Source of the DNA: Nostoc sp. NIES-4103
GTDB lineage: Bacteria > Cyanobacteriota > Cyanobacteriia > Cyanobacteriales > Nostocaceae
Direction: 5' to 3'
Length of the DNA: 64,000 nucleotides
Assembly (NCBI RefSeq): GCF_002368335.1
Contig: NZ_AP018288.1
Location: forward strand, 5,226,454 to 5,290,453
Shown here: positions 25,637-34,806 of the stretch, piece by piece
Layout: each line of letters begins with the position of its first letter
Position numbering within the stretch: position 1 is the stretch's first letter
Position numbers and translations under genes: made by a program
Notes under the pieces: generated by a model
Databases searched by the model: none
What the model saw: only the letters and a program-made list of their open reading frames with translations
What the model was told of the DNA's origin: nothing

Positions 25637-25979
25637 AACTTTTGTTGAGTCAAGTTAAGTAATTTGTTTATAAGTTAACTTAGATTGTTACAAATTGTGT
25701 ATTTGTACGATCCCAGTTTGGATAAACATAACCTGTAAGTTCATGCCTTGTATAGGTTTATCTGAATTAACGAAGAGATTTATGCAAAGAGTACAAATAG
25801 CTTTACATTTCTTAACTTTTTACACTATTAGTACCGACTTTTTTGGTATTAAATTAGAAATATAAATTTTTGTAAATAAAATAGTATTTTGTAACTTTAG
25901 CTACAGAATTTTGCTAAGATAGTCATATCAAAGATAGCTCACTAAATATATATAACTAAAACGATAGGAGGACTGTGTT
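25637..25979. other. Divergent intergenic region, no element recognised
   Basis: AT-rich sequence between the divergent ferritin-like and small-protein genes. It must contain both promoters. The RBS ATAGGAGGA (25965-25973) precedes the small gene. No repeat is seen. Confidence 0.6.
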
Positions 25980-26180
25980 ATGTCTATTGAAGAAAAATCT
26001 CGTGCGTTAATGGTACGTCAATATCACCAAGTGAAAAATCGTCAGCAATCAATGATGATGCGTGCTGCACAAGAACTCGGTCTTCCTGAAGAAGCATCAC
26101 ATTACTGGAACCCAATTCAAGGGAAGATAGATCCTACTACACGGATGATTTATGGCAGCAGTCATGTGGCTATGAGTTAA
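25980..26180 (+). CDS. Small conserved-looking protein (66 residues), unknown function
   Basis: I do not recognise it. The RBS AGGAGGA is strong and well placed, and a good intrinsic terminator follows within 40 bases, so it is very probably a real single-gene unit. The protein is basic in the first half (ALMVRQYHQVKNRQQSMMMR), predicted helical, with a conserved-looking C-terminal HYWNPIQGKIDPTTRM. No membrane segment or cysteine pair is present. Confidence 0.75.
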   Translation: MSIEEKSRALMVRQYHQVKNRQQSMMMRAAQELGLPEEASHYWNPIQGKIDPTTRMIYGSSHVAMS

Positions 26181-26184
26181 GCAT

Positions 26185-26219
26185 GAAAAACTCCACGCTA
26201 CTTGCGGGGTGGAGTTTTT
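26185..26219. terminator. Intrinsic terminator after the small gene
   Basis: AAAAACTCCAC (26188-26198) pairs with GTGGAGTTTTT (26209-26219) around a short loop. The A/T flanks would let it work in both directions. Confidence 0.85.
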
Positions 26220-26323
26220 GGGCATGGGGAATAGGGCATAGGGCATTGGTGACTCTTCCCCATGCCCCAAGCGACGGGGCGACTATCCACCCACAAGGGG
26301 ATGGAGTTTCCCGTTGCTTTCAA

Positions 26324-26349
26324 TAAAAAAGCCACCCTATCAGGTGGCT
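26324..26349 (-). terminator. Intrinsic terminator of glnA
   Basis: On the minus strand AGCCACC and GGTGGCT (26330-26349) form a stem followed by a run of T. It lies about 195 bases past the glnA stop codon. Confidence 0.8.
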
Positions 26350-26443
26350 GAATTTATACTCTTAGATACAGCTATTAATTTGGAGCATTCCAATTTTGCA
26401 AAAATGCTGGATGGCTAGGACTCCTAGCTACAATTGTCAAAGT

Positions 26444-26487
26444 CTGCCTATTCTTCGCAAAACTGAAGGGTAGGCGGATTTTTTTTG
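26444..26487 (+). terminator. Terminator-like hairpin
   Basis: TCTGCCTA (26444-26451) pairs with TAGGCGGA (26472-26479), followed by eight T on the plus strand. It faces the 3' end of glnA and may block read-through from the left. Confidence 0.6.
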
Positions 26488-26545
26488 TGTAGCGTGAGAC
26501 TCCAGGCAAAGAGGCAATTGACACATTTGGAATCCTCCCTATTAA

Positions 26546-27961
26546 TTAAGCATCGTAATACAGGTAAAATTCGTAGGGATGAGGACGTAGCTGCAAAGGC
26601 TTGACTTCATTAGCTAGCTTATAGTCAATCCAATTTTCGATGAAGTCTTCTGTGAATACGCCTGATTCTGTCAAGAAAGCGTGATCCTTTTCTAGTGCTT
26701 CTAATGCCAGTTCCAGAGAACCCGGAGTGGAAGGAACTTTCGCTAGTTCTTCTGGGGAAAGTTCATAGATATTTTTATCTAAGGGTTCACCAGGATGAAT
26801 TTTGTTCTTGATGCCATCGATACCAGCACAAAGCATGGCAGCAAATGCCAAGTAGGGGTTAGAAGTAGCATCTGGACAACGGAACTCTAAACGCTTGGCT
26901 TTGGGGTTATCGCCAGACAGAGGAATCCGGATAGAAGCAGAACGGTTACCTTGGGAGTAAGCTAAGTTCACTGGTGCTTCATAACCAGGCACTAGGCGCT
27001 TGTAAGAGTTGGTACTGGGATTAGTGATTCCTAATAGCGCTGGTGCATGTTTGAGCAGACCACCAATGTAATACAATGCTGTTTCACTCAAACCAGCATA
27101 CTGATTGCCTGCAAACAGAGGTTGACCATCTTTCCAGATGGACTGGTGAGTGTGCATCCCCGAACCGTTATCACCAAACAATGGCTTGGGCATAAAGGTA
27201 ACGGTTTTACCATATTTCCAAGCTACGTTCTTGATCACGTATTTGTAAATCAACAGCCAGTCTGCTGCTTCGATTAACTTACCGAAGCGGAAACCCAATT
27301 CGCACTGACCGCCGGTGGCTACTTCATGGTGGTGCTTTTCAATAGGCACACCTAATTTTGCCATCGTCAACAGCATTTCTGTACGGATATCTTGGAGAGA
27401 ATCCGTTGGTGCAACTGGGAAGTAACCTTCTTTGAAGCGTGGTTTGTAACCTAGGTTTGGGCCTTCTTCTTTACCGGAATTCCAACGACCTTCTATAGAG
27501 TCTACGTGGTAGTAGCCTTCGTTGGCGGTTTGGTCAAAGCGAACATTATCAAAGATGAAAAATTCAGCTTCAGGGCCAAAGAATACTGTGTCACCGATAC
27601 CAGTGGAAACTAAGTAGTCTACTGCTTTTTGGGCAATAACCCTTGGGCAACGGTCGTACCATTCACCTGTACGTGGTTCCTTAATGCTACAAACAATACT
27701 TAGAGTTGGCACTTCCATGAACGGATCGATCCAGGCAGTGTTAGGGTCGAGTACCATCGTCATGTCCGATTCGTTGATCGCTTTCCAACCCCGGATGCTG
27801 GAACCGTCAAAAGGCACGCCATCAGTGAATGAACTCTCATCGATTTGGTTGTGGTACAGAGTCAGGTGCTGCCAAGTTCCTGGTATATCGATGAATTTCA
27901 GATCAATCAGCTCAATTTTCTCATCTTGAATTTTTTTCAAGATTTCTTGTGGGGTTGTCAT
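26546..27961 (-). CDS. glnA: Glutamine synthetase, type I
   Basis: It makes glutamine from glutamate, ammonia and ATP, the main nitrogen entry step. It has 471 residues, normal for a dodecameric GSI. Motifs include DGSSIRGW near the N-terminus, metal-binding FGPEAEFFIFD, HHHEVATGGQCELGFRF, NGSGMHTHQS, the catalytic-loop region and NRSASIRIP. The adenylation-loop position reads KNIYELSPEE (Tyr present). An NtcA-activated promoter lies 100-140 bases upstream and a terminator follows, so regulation by nitrogen status is expected. Confidence 0.98.
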   Translation of the reverse strand: MTTPQEILKKIQDEKIELIDLKFIDIPGTWQHLTLYHNQIDESSFTDGVPFDGSSIRGWKAINESDMTMVLDPNTAWIDPFMEVPTLSIVCSIKEPRTGEWYDRCPRVIAQKAVDYLVSTGIGDTVFFGPEAEFFIFDNVRFDQTANEGYYHVDSIEGRWNSGKEEGPNLGYKPRFKEGYFPVAPTDSLQDIRTEMLLTMAKLGVPIEKHHHEVATGGQCELGFRFGKLIEAADWLLIYKYVIKNVAWKYGKTVTFMPKPLFGDNGSGMHTHQSIWKDGQPLFAGNQYAGLSETALYYIGGLLKHAPALLGITNPSTNSYKRLVPGYEAPVNLAYSQGNRSASIRIPLSGDNPKAKRLEFRCPDATSNPYLAFAAMLCAGIDGIKNKIHPGEPLDKNIYELSPEELAKVPSTPGSLELALEALEKDHAFLTESGVFTEDFIENWIDYKLANEVKPLQLRPHPYEFYLYYDA

Positions 27962-28058
27962 TGTTACTCCTTCTCTACCAATTTCCTAAAGTAATACTAG
28001 AATCTGCCAAAGCATTCTAACCCTGTTGATCTGAACCCAGTCGTGACACACCTGAAAT

Positions 28059-28101
28059 ATCGTAATTTCTAAACATTAAGTAATTTTGTAGCCTTTGTTA
28101 C
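28059..28101 (-). promoter_or_regulatory. NtcA-activated promoter of glnA
   Basis: The NtcA box GTA-N8-TAC is at 28088-28101 (minus strand GTAACAAAGGCTAC). It is followed 23 bases downstream by a -10 box TACGAT (28059-28064). This is the canonical spacing for class II NtcA-dependent promoters and matches what is known for glnA of heterocystous cyanobacteria. Confidence 0.88.
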
Positions 28102-28216
28102 AGAATCTCTGGTTTACAGCTTATATTAACCTTTTCCCAGTCATCTGTACAAAACAGTAAAGTTCATCTCATAGGGGGGCAACTTTGGCATAGAATCCTT
28201 AAGTAGCAGATGATTG

Positions 28217-28251
28217 TTTTTGTGCCGAATCTATTTTAAATAGCACAAAAA
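28217..28251. promoter_or_regulatory. Inverted repeat between glnA and apcF
   Basis: TTTTTGTGC (28217-28225) and GCACAAAAA (28243-28251) are perfect inverted repeats around a near-palindrome CTATTTTAAATAG. It sits 69-103 bases upstream of apcF. It could be an operator or a leader hairpin; the role is unknown. Confidence 0.5.
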
Positions 28252-28319
28252 TTTCTTGGTGCGTAAGTGCAACCAAATTAATATCAAACCATAGATAGCA
28301 ACGATTGGGAGAAGAAGGA

Positions 28320-28829
28320 ATGCGCGATGCAGTCACAAGCTTAATTAAGAATTATGACGTAGCAGGACGGTATTTTGATCGGAATGCGATCGACACTCTT
28401 AAATCATATTTTGATAGTGGTACAGCCCGTGTACAAGCAGCAGCGGCAATCAACTCGAATGCAGCTGGACTCGTTAAGCAGGCTGGTTTGAAGTTATTTG
28501 ATGAATTGCCAGAATTGATTCGTCCTGGTGGAAATGCTTATACGACTCGTCGTTATGCAGCTTGTCTACGGGATATGGACTACTACCTGCGCTATGCTAC
28601 CTATGCTTTAGTTGCTGGCAATACGAATGTGTTAGATGAGCGAGTGCTGCAAGGGCTGCGGGAAACTTACAATTCTTTAAGTGTGCCGATTGGTCCTACA
28701 GTTCGTGGTATCCAAATCCTCAAGGAGTTAGTGAAAGAACAAGTTGCAGCTGCGGGTGTGACTGACACTGGCTTTGTGGATGAGCCATTTGATCATATCA
28801 CTCGTGATTTAAGTGAGCAGGATATTTAG
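28320..28829 (+). CDS. apcF: Allophycocyanin beta-18 subunit ApcF
   Basis: ApcF is a minor core subunit of the phycobilisome that partners the core-membrane linker ApcE in passing energy to the photosystems. The ATG at 28320, preceded by GAAGAAGGA, gives 169 residues (MRDAVTSLIKNYDV). The bilin-binding cysteine is in YAACLRDMDYYLRYATYAL (Cys82). GNTNVLDERVLQGLRETYNS and PFDHITRDLSEQDI match ApcF rather than ApcB. It is divergent from glnA. Confidence 0.95.
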   Translation: MRDAVTSLIKNYDVAGRYFDRNAIDTLKSYFDSGTARVQAAAAINSNAAGLVKQAGLKLFDELPELIRPGGNAYTTRRYAACLRDMDYYLRYATYALVAGNTNVLDERVLQGLRETYNSLSVPIGPTVRGIQILKELVKEQVAAAGVTDTGFVDEPFDHITRDLSEQDI

Positions 28830-28957
28830 TATCACAAGGGTGATGACTGATGACTGTTGACTGAACTCGTCAGTGTATGTTAAGCGTCTTCTTTTTGTGA
28901 GGACGGTTAAAAGTCTGTTTGGGCATCTGTTAAGTTTTGTAATTATGTGAGCAATAA

Positions 28958-28999
28958 AGCGATCGCTTTTTGGTAGTCCTGGGAGCGATCGCTATTTTT
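28958..28999 (+). terminator. Probable terminator built from two HIP1-type palindromes
   Basis: Two AGCGATCGCT palindromes (28958-28967 and 28984-28993) can pair with each other around a 16-base loop, followed by ATTTTT. It lies 130 bases after apcF. Confidence 0.6.
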
Positions 29000-29633
29000 G
29001 TTGGAGATGCTGTACTTTAAACCTGCGTCATACCATTTGGAATTTTAAATTTGAGATTTGAAACCAGCTAAGCCCACTCTGCCAAGGGTAGACACTATGC
29101 TTTTTGAAGGTCATCCAAGGAATTGTGACAGTGGTATCATTCTAAGCTGTTAAATGCAGCATCTTCAAAAGTCAAAAAATTAAATCAAATGCTAGTAATG
29201 ATTGTGACTTTTGAGTTCCACAAATCAATTTGGTAACAGCTTATTCTCTGATACATAATAAAAATAACAACGTAAAAGTAATTTTACGGTAAAATACTTG
29301 CTTGATAAAGCATAGAGTTGTATTCTAAAATATGGTCTTTAACAAAAGCCTAAAAATACATAAATAAAGCTTACGCCTATTGTCATAAATGTTGAGTTAA
29401 AGCTGTCAATAGTCAATAGTCTAAAACAGCTTAATTTTAGATTATTAAATGTGGACTGTTAACAATCCTAACCTTTATTTAATGTGGTATTTGCGTAATT
29501 ATGGGTAAACTACTACAGCAAAGAAAACATTGTTTTGATAATTGTGTAAGTATTTATTTAAATTTGTTATGTTTTGTTACTTTAACAAGTTTTAAAACAT
29601 GACTTATTAATTGTTTAATCTTCATGCTGGCAT
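29000..29633. other. Long AT-rich intergenic region upstream of the MscS gene
   Basis: No reading frame, RNA gene or inverted repeat was recognised in about 630 bases. It presumably holds the promoter of the channel gene. Confidence 0.55.
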
Positions 29634-31208
29634 ATGGATATATTAATTATCTTGGCTGAAGTCAGCCTCGTAATCTTTGTTTTTCTATTATTAAATTGGC
29701 TACTGGGAAAATTTATCAAGTTATTGAATAAACTAGCGATATTCAAAACTGAAGAAAGGAGTATCAGAACACTACGCCGTAATATTACAGGGTTATTACT
29801 ACTCACTTGTTTGCTGGCGTGTATTTTGATTGTTGGTGTTAATGGTTTTCTGCTCTATCGCGGTGAAAACCTCCAACAATATACACTCATGTGGATAGGT
29901 CGGATTCCATCGGGATTCTGGCAGAAAATAGCAATTGGAATAGCTCAAAGTGTTGGAACTTTGATAGCAGTGGCGCTAGTACTTAAATTCGTGGACTATG
30001 CACTCAAAGTTCTTAATATTCGTGCTAAGAACTTAGAAAAAAATACAGCCGACGATGAAAGTATAGATGCTTTTTTTAAAGACTTAAATCAAAGAATCAG
30101 CACTGGAATATGGCTTTGGGCTGTCATCTCCAGTACCCAGTTTCTCAACTTTCCAGCAGTGGTTGGGCAATATCTGTACATCGTACTGCGGATTTATTTA
30201 ATTGTAGCTGTTGGGTTGCTCATACTCAAAGCAGTTGAGGCGGTAGTTGATAGCCTAGATGCTCTAAGTATAAGATACTCCAGCCCTGACAATCTCCTGA
30301 GATTCTACGATCGCCTCCGACACCTGATACCTTTTTTAAAGCGGTGTTTGGAATTCGTAATTTATGTCTGCATGGCAACATTAGTAGTCCAGCAAGTGCA
30401 GTTAATTGCTAATATTGCCAATCTGGGGCCGCGAATTATCAAAATTATTGGCATCATCTTCATAAGTCGTGTGTTGTTTGAGGTTGTCTACTTGTTTGTA
30501 GAAGAAATACTATTTCAAGAGCGGAATTTGACAGATGTGCAAAGAAGCAGACGCCTGACACTTGTTCCTCTTTTTCGGAGTTTCTTAAAATACTCAATTT
30601 ATTTTACTGCGACAGTTTCCATTCTTTATACTTTAGACATCGATCCTACTCCCATACTTGCAGGCGCTGGAATTTTGGGGATAGCTGTAGGTTTTGGCGC
30701 ACAGACATTAATCAACGATATCGTCTGTGGCTTCTTTATTTTATTTGAAAACTATTACTTAGTAGGTGACTATATCCAAGCGGGAAAATCTGAAGATAAA
30801 GTTGTTGAAGGTATTGTTGAGGCAATTGAACTTAGAACTACTAGAATCAGACATCCCAATGGGCAATTGCAGATTATTCGCAATGGTGATATTGGCTCAA
30901 TTACCAATTACTCTAAACAGTATATCTATGCAGTAGTGGAAGTAGGTGTGCCTTTTGATGCCAACTTGGCCGATGTGTACAAATTAATTGAAGAAGTCGG
31001 ACAGCAATTAAAAGCAAATGATTCAGATGTACTCGAAGCCACACAAGTAGATGGAGTAGAAAGCATAGGAGAGTCTAACTTGTTGCTGCGGACATTGACA
31101 AAGGTAAAACCAGGAAAACATCTTCAAATTCAACGGGTTCTGCGTAAGATTTTTACAGATACCTTAATCCGCGAAGGAATTACAATTCCTACTAGTGCTG
31201 AAGGTTAA
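29634..31208 (+). CDS. MscS-family mechanosensitive ion channel
   Basis: A 524-residue inner-membrane protein. Several N-terminal membrane segments precede the MscS core. The pore-lining helix region is AGAGILGIAVGFGAQTLIND (Gly/Ala-rich), followed by the beta-domain IVCGFFILFENYYLVGDYIQ and RHPNGQLQIIRNGDIGSITN. The C-terminal alpha/beta domain ends at about residue 515. It releases solutes on hypo-osmotic shock; small-molecule gating in some family members cannot be assessed. Single gene. Confidence 0.9.
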   Translation: MDILIILAEVSLVIFVFLLLNWLLGKFIKLLNKLAIFKTEERSIRTLRRNITGLLLLTCLLACILIVGVNGFLLYRGENLQQYTLMWIGRIPSGFWQKIAIGIAQSVGTLIAVALVLKFVDYALKVLNIRAKNLEKNTADDESIDAFFKDLNQRISTGIWLWAVISSTQFLNFPAVVGQYLYIVLRIYLIVAVGLLILKAVEAVVDSLDALSIRYSSPDNLLRFYDRLRHLIPFLKRCLEFVIYVCMATLVVQQVQLIANIANLGPRIIKIIGIIFISRVLFEVVYLFVEEILFQERNLTDVQRSRRLTLVPLFRSFLKYSIYFTATVSILYTLDIDPTPILAGAGILGIAVGFGAQTLINDIVCGFFILFENYYLVGDYIQAGKSEDKVVEGIVEAIELRTTRIRHPNGQLQIIRNGDIGSITNYSKQYIYAVVEVGVPFDANLADVYKLIEEVGQQLKANDSDVLEATQVDGVESIGESNLLLRTLTKVKPGKHLQIQRVLRKIFTDTLIREGITIPTSAEG

Positions 31209-31478
31209 TATTTTGAAACCCGCCCCTACTTGAATATTAGGATGTCAACCAAGCTATACTAATGGGTAATGAAGACATGCTAAAAAGAGTTTGATAGGGT
31301 CTGTTGACAGCAAATTATTCTAAACTGATATGTTAATCAGTTAATCACCAAATCCTTGTCAAACTTGGAGTTACAGCACATTTGATATAAATGAGGTACA
31401 CAGGGGCGGGCAGGATGCCAGCCCCACAAGATTTATCATATTAAGATGTGTACTTCATTTACTTGCAAACTGCTGTAA

Positions 31479-32300
31479 TTGGTTAAACAACGACTCGACA
31501 CTCTATTAGTAGAGTTAAATTTATGTACTTCCCGCGCTTTAGCACAACGGCTGATTCAGGCGGGGGAAGTCACAGTTAATGACCAGGTAGTTGATAAGCC
31601 TGGTACAGAAGTTGATATTTCGGCTGTAATAAAAATTAAAGAGCGATCGCGTTTTGTTTCCAGAGGCGGAGAGAAACTCGCCAAAGCTTTGGAATTGTTC
31701 GCTATTCCTACCGCTGAACGCGTTTGTTTAGATGGTGGTATTTCGACGGGTGGCTTTACCGATTGCTTACTACAAGCTGGGGCAAAACTAGTTTATGGTA
31801 TTGATGTCGGTTACGGACAAGTTGATTGGCGGCTGCGAAATGACCCGCGGGTGATTTTGCGGGAACGGACTAATTTACGTCATCTTGCACCCGCAGAACT
31901 TTATGGTGCAGGTGATCCGATTCCCGACTTGGCAGTGATGGATGTATCGTTTATTTCCTTAACTAAGATTTTACCCGCTGTGTGGCAGCTGACTCAACCT
32001 AGCCGAGATGCAGTTTTGTTAGTCAAGCCACAGTTTGAAGTGGGAAAATCGCGTGTAGGCAAAAAAGGTGTGGTGCGTGACCCTAAAGACCATGCTGATG
32101 CTATTTTCCAGGTTTTGCAAACTGCTTGGGAATTAGGATGGAAATACAAAGGCTTAACTTGGTCGCCAATTACAGGGCCTGCTGGTAATATCGAATATCT
32201 CTTATGGCTGGGAATGGAAAGTGAAACTCCACCGCCTGATTTAGAGATGATTCAGCAAATCACAAAATTAGCAACTGCTGAGTTTCGTTCTTATTGTTGA
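31479..32300 (+). CDS. tlyA: TlyA-type rRNA 2'-O-methyltransferase (S4 and FtsJ domains)
   Basis: Residues 1-60 form an S4 RNA-binding domain (RLDTLLVELNLCTSRALAQR, LIQAGEVTVNDQ). Residues 65-270 form an FtsJ-like SAM methyltransferase (LDGGISTGGFTDCLLQAGA, VDVGYGQ-like, LAVMDVSFISLTKILPA, LVKPQFEVG). TlyA proteins methylate ribosomal RNA; the old haemolysin name is misleading. The start is a TTG at 31479, the only option giving the conserved N-terminus. 273 residues is normal. Confidence 0.92.
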   Translation: MVKQRLDTLLVELNLCTSRALAQRLIQAGEVTVNDQVVDKPGTEVDISAVIKIKERSRFVSRGGEKLAKALELFAIPTAERVCLDGGISTGGFTDCLLQAGAKLVYGIDVGYGQVDWRLRNDPRVILRERTNLRHLAPAELYGAGDPIPDLAVMDVSFISLTKILPAVWQLTQPSRDAVLLVKPQFEVGKSRVGKKGVVRDPKDHADAIFQVLQTAWELGWKYKGLTWSPITGPAGNIEYLLWLGMESETPPPDLEMIQQITKLATAEFRSYC

Positions 32301-32310
32301 CTGATGACTG

Positions 32311-32502
32311 ATATCAAGTCCGGTTAATTAGTTATGATTCCCATAGTCATTGCACCCCACCACGCCAGATGCAACAAGAGCGGCTCGCCGCCCAACGCAC
32401 TGGCTCCCTAACCCCTCCCCGCGTGCGGGGAGGGGAAACAAAGCATAGCTTTGGTGGGGTGGGGTTCTTATGGTTTAATAAGTAATCAAGCGGACATGAT
32501 AT
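32311..32502. mobile_element. MITE with (A)TGTCCG-type ends (copy 1)
   Basis: Ends ATATCAAGTCCGGTTAATTA and (reverse complement of the right end) ATATCATGTCCGCTTGATTA are inverted repeats. The 192-bp element contains ACAAGAGCGGCTCGCCGCCC and CAACGCACTGGCTCCCTA, shared with copy 2 at 37376-37590. Confidence 0.85.
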
Positions 32503-32574
32503 GGCGGACATGATATGACTAATAACTGATGACTGTCAGCCGTCATCAGTTATTAGTCAACAACTAACAATTAA

Positions 32575-32841
32575 TTAAACATCGTAGACCAAACACTCTA
32601 CAGCTTCTGGATGTGTGTCACAATAGCTTTCTAGAGAGGTTTTGCGCTGTTTTGCTTGCTGTTGATGTGATTTTTCGGCTTGTAATTCTTCTACAATATC
32701 CCAAGCAACAGCGCAGCCAGCAGAATTATCACCATCTAGTTCGCAGGTTTGACGAGCTTCATCAATAGCTTCTGAAATGGTTTGCTCAAGAGTTTTAGTC
32801 CCAGAGTTTACAGCAGCTTGGACTAAGCCTAGAGTTGTCAT
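32575..32841 (-). CDS. cp12: CP12, Calvin-cycle regulatory protein
   Basis: CP12 bridges GAPDH and phosphoribulokinase in the dark and releases them on thioredoxin reduction. The 88-residue protein has both redox cysteine pairs (TCELDGDNSAGCAVAWD and YCDTHPEAVECLVYDV) and the AWDIVEELQAE core. No CBS domain is fused. Single gene. Confidence 0.96.
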   Translation of the reverse strand: MTTLGLVQAAVNSGTKTLEQTISEAIDEARQTCELDGDNSAGCAVAWDIVEELQAEKSHQQQAKQRKTSLESYCDTHPEAVECLVYDV

Positions 32842-32990
32842 GAATTTCTACCTTTTTGAGTGAGATAAACTTTATCCTTTTCTTATGTTGCATCTCAAAT
32901 TAGGAATTTCGGGCAATTATCAGGAGAATTTGATAGAAGTTGATGAACCATCATAACTAGTAACAATTAGGAAAGTATTTTTATTTATTC

Positions 32991-34343
32991 TCAATACTCT
33001 ATTCCTAATTCTTGTTGCAGCCGATACAGAATTGTATTGTGATCAACTTGAGAGAGAATTTCTGCAATTACGGTACTGGCACCTAATTGTCCCCAAGTGC
33101 AGCCTTTTTCTAGATATACTTGGGCGGCTTTACCTACAGAGTAAGCCCCATAGGCGGCGATACCTGCTTGAGCGATCGCACCACCAGCATAGGCAGTAAT
33201 ATTGGTAGGATTGTCACCACTGGCTAAAGCAGCTGTACTCTTGCCCAAACCTAATAAAAAACTACTACCTAACTCACTCAGTAGTAAGCCACCAGAACTG
33301 AATAAAATCGTTTTTAAAATTTTACTAGCTTCATAGCTAGTCATGGGCAAACCATATAATCGTGCTAAAGAGCGAATTAAAGCTAAATCTGCAACTGTTC
33401 CGCCCAAAATATCCAAAAAGGCAATAGGATTGAGCATTACAGCCAAAGCCTTGTATTTAGTAAATTGCCAGATGATATCTTCAGCTTCTTCTTCGCGTAA
33501 ATCGATGGTTTTTTGAGCGATCGCGGCTTCTGCATCTCGTGCTTGAATCAGTGCGTTTAAAGCCAGAAGCGATCGCCCCTCCCGATTGAGAATATTCAAA
33601 ATTGTCTGCTGGAGTTCTTCTACTTGAGTTGGTGGTGTTTCCCATTCGTAACTCACACTACCATCAGCCCACTCAACCCGCACTTCCATTGGTGCTGGTT
33701 CCGCCGCCACCATAACAATTTCATCAGGTAGCAGAGGTTTAGCTGCATAACCTGCACCCAATTCTTGTAAATTTTTGTAAATCGCTGCCCGGTCTACATC
33801 TGGATATAAATCTATTTTGTTAAACACCAAAATCAGCGGTTTTTGTGCTTGTCGCAATTCCAGCAAGGCTTGATATTCGGTGCGGGTGATATCACCAGAT
33901 ACAACAAACAAAATTAAATCCGCCTGACGCGCCACTTCTCGCGCCATTTGCGCCCGTGATTCCCCTTCAATTTCATCTAAACCAGGAGTATCAATTAACT
34001 CTACCTGTACTTTACCCCCTGGTTGCCACCGCACCGAACGCGGCCATTGAGTGACACCATTCAAAGGCCCAGTTTGCAGAATTTTATCTCCTAGTAAGGC
34101 ATTTAATACCGCTGATTTGCCACGACTCACCAAACCAAAAGCTGCAATTCTAATCACATTAGAGTCGAGTTTGTTGAGTGTAGCACTCAAAGCTTCTAAT
34201 TCTGGTTTAACCAAACCTGCTAATTCTGGGTTCGATGAAAATTGTCCAGACTTGCGAAGATATCCATACCAGGATAGCGCTTGTCTGAGACTGGCGCGGG
34301 CGCGGTTTAAGTGAGTTTCTTGCAGATTACGATAACCTGACAT
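32991..34343 (-). CDS. GTPase with a C-terminal membrane-associated DUF697-like domain
   Basis: The 450-residue protein has a GTPase domain at about residues 65-270: G1 AAFGLVSRGKSAVLNALLG, G3 IDTPGLDE and G4 LVFNKIDLY. The C-terminal region (300-450) has hydrophobic helices (AVMLNPIAFLDILGG, SGGLLLSELGSSFLLGLG, AGIAAYGAYSVGKAAQ) typical of DUF697 proteins, which are thought to associate with membranes. The precise role is unknown. Single gene. Confidence 0.85.
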   Translation of the reverse strand: MSGYRNLQETHLNRARASLRQALSWYGYLRKSGQFSSNPELAGLVKPELEALSATLNKLDSNVIRIAAFGLVSRGKSAVLNALLGDKILQTGPLNGVTQWPRSVRWQPGGKVQVELIDTPGLDEIEGESRAQMAREVARQADLILFVVSGDITRTEYQALLELRQAQKPLILVFNKIDLYPDVDRAAIYKNLQELGAGYAAKPLLPDEIVMVAAEPAPMEVRVEWADGSVSYEWETPPTQVEELQQTILNILNREGRSLLALNALIQARDAEAAIAQKTIDLREEEAEDIIWQFTKYKALAVMLNPIAFLDILGGTVADLALIRSLARLYGLPMTSYEASKILKTILFSSGGLLLSELGSSFLLGLGKSTAALASGDNPTNITAYAGGAIAQAGIAAYGAYSVGKAAQVYLEKGCTWGQLGASTVIAEILSQVDHNTILYRLQQELGIEY

Positions 34344-34567
34344 AATATCAATACTTTTGGCGATTATATTTTATAAAATGCTCGTTTAATGCTCAAAATG
34401 ATAATTTTCCGTGTCTGAATGGCAAGTTGAAGTATTGCGTTTATCCCAAATGACAAGCTCAATTGATGGTCACTTTCATTATCTCTCTTTGAGTTATCCT
34501 AAGTTTTACAGAAAGTTGGTGGTTTATCCCACTCCTAAAAGGGGTGGAATGAACCATTACATGAAAA

Positions 34568-34702
34568 ACTAGTGGTCTATCGCATTAATTTTGCTGAGTA
34601 AACTCAAATCAATTTTTCTTTGTTTTCCTCTTTCTTAGCGTTCTTTGTGTCCTTTGCGGTTCGTTTTTTTGCCTCTCATAATTAATGCGATGAACCACTA
34701 GT
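34568..34702. mobile_element. Fold-back element 1 of 3 (ACTAGTGGTC ends)
   Basis: ACTAGTGGTCTATCGCATTA (34568-34587) and TAATGCGATGAACCACTAGT (34683-34702) are inverted repeats. The centre contains TTTGTGTCCTTTGCGGTTCG, a form of the core shared with other elements. It shares its last six bases with the next element. Confidence 0.88.
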
Positions 34703-34806
34703 GGTCTATCTCACTAATTCTGATGACCACGAGATCCCCGACTTCTTCAAGAAGTCGGGGATCTGACCACCCTGACTTATCAAAATGAATGCGGTGAACC
34801 ACTAGT
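34697..34806. mobile_element. Fold-back element 2 of 3 (ACTAGTGGTC ends, GATCCCCGACTTC hairpin)
   Basis: It has the same outer ends as element 1 (ACTAGTGGTC, and AACCACTAGT). Its interior is instead a long palindrome, GATCCCCGACTTCTT / AAGAAGTCGGGGATC. It overlaps its neighbours by three to six bases on both sides. Confidence 0.88.

Noticed and set aside
31479..32300. TlyA as a haemolysin belonging with the toxin island
   Set aside because: TlyA-family proteins are rRNA methyltransferases, and the gene is 24 kb away with S4 and FtsJ domains. The haemolysin name is historical.
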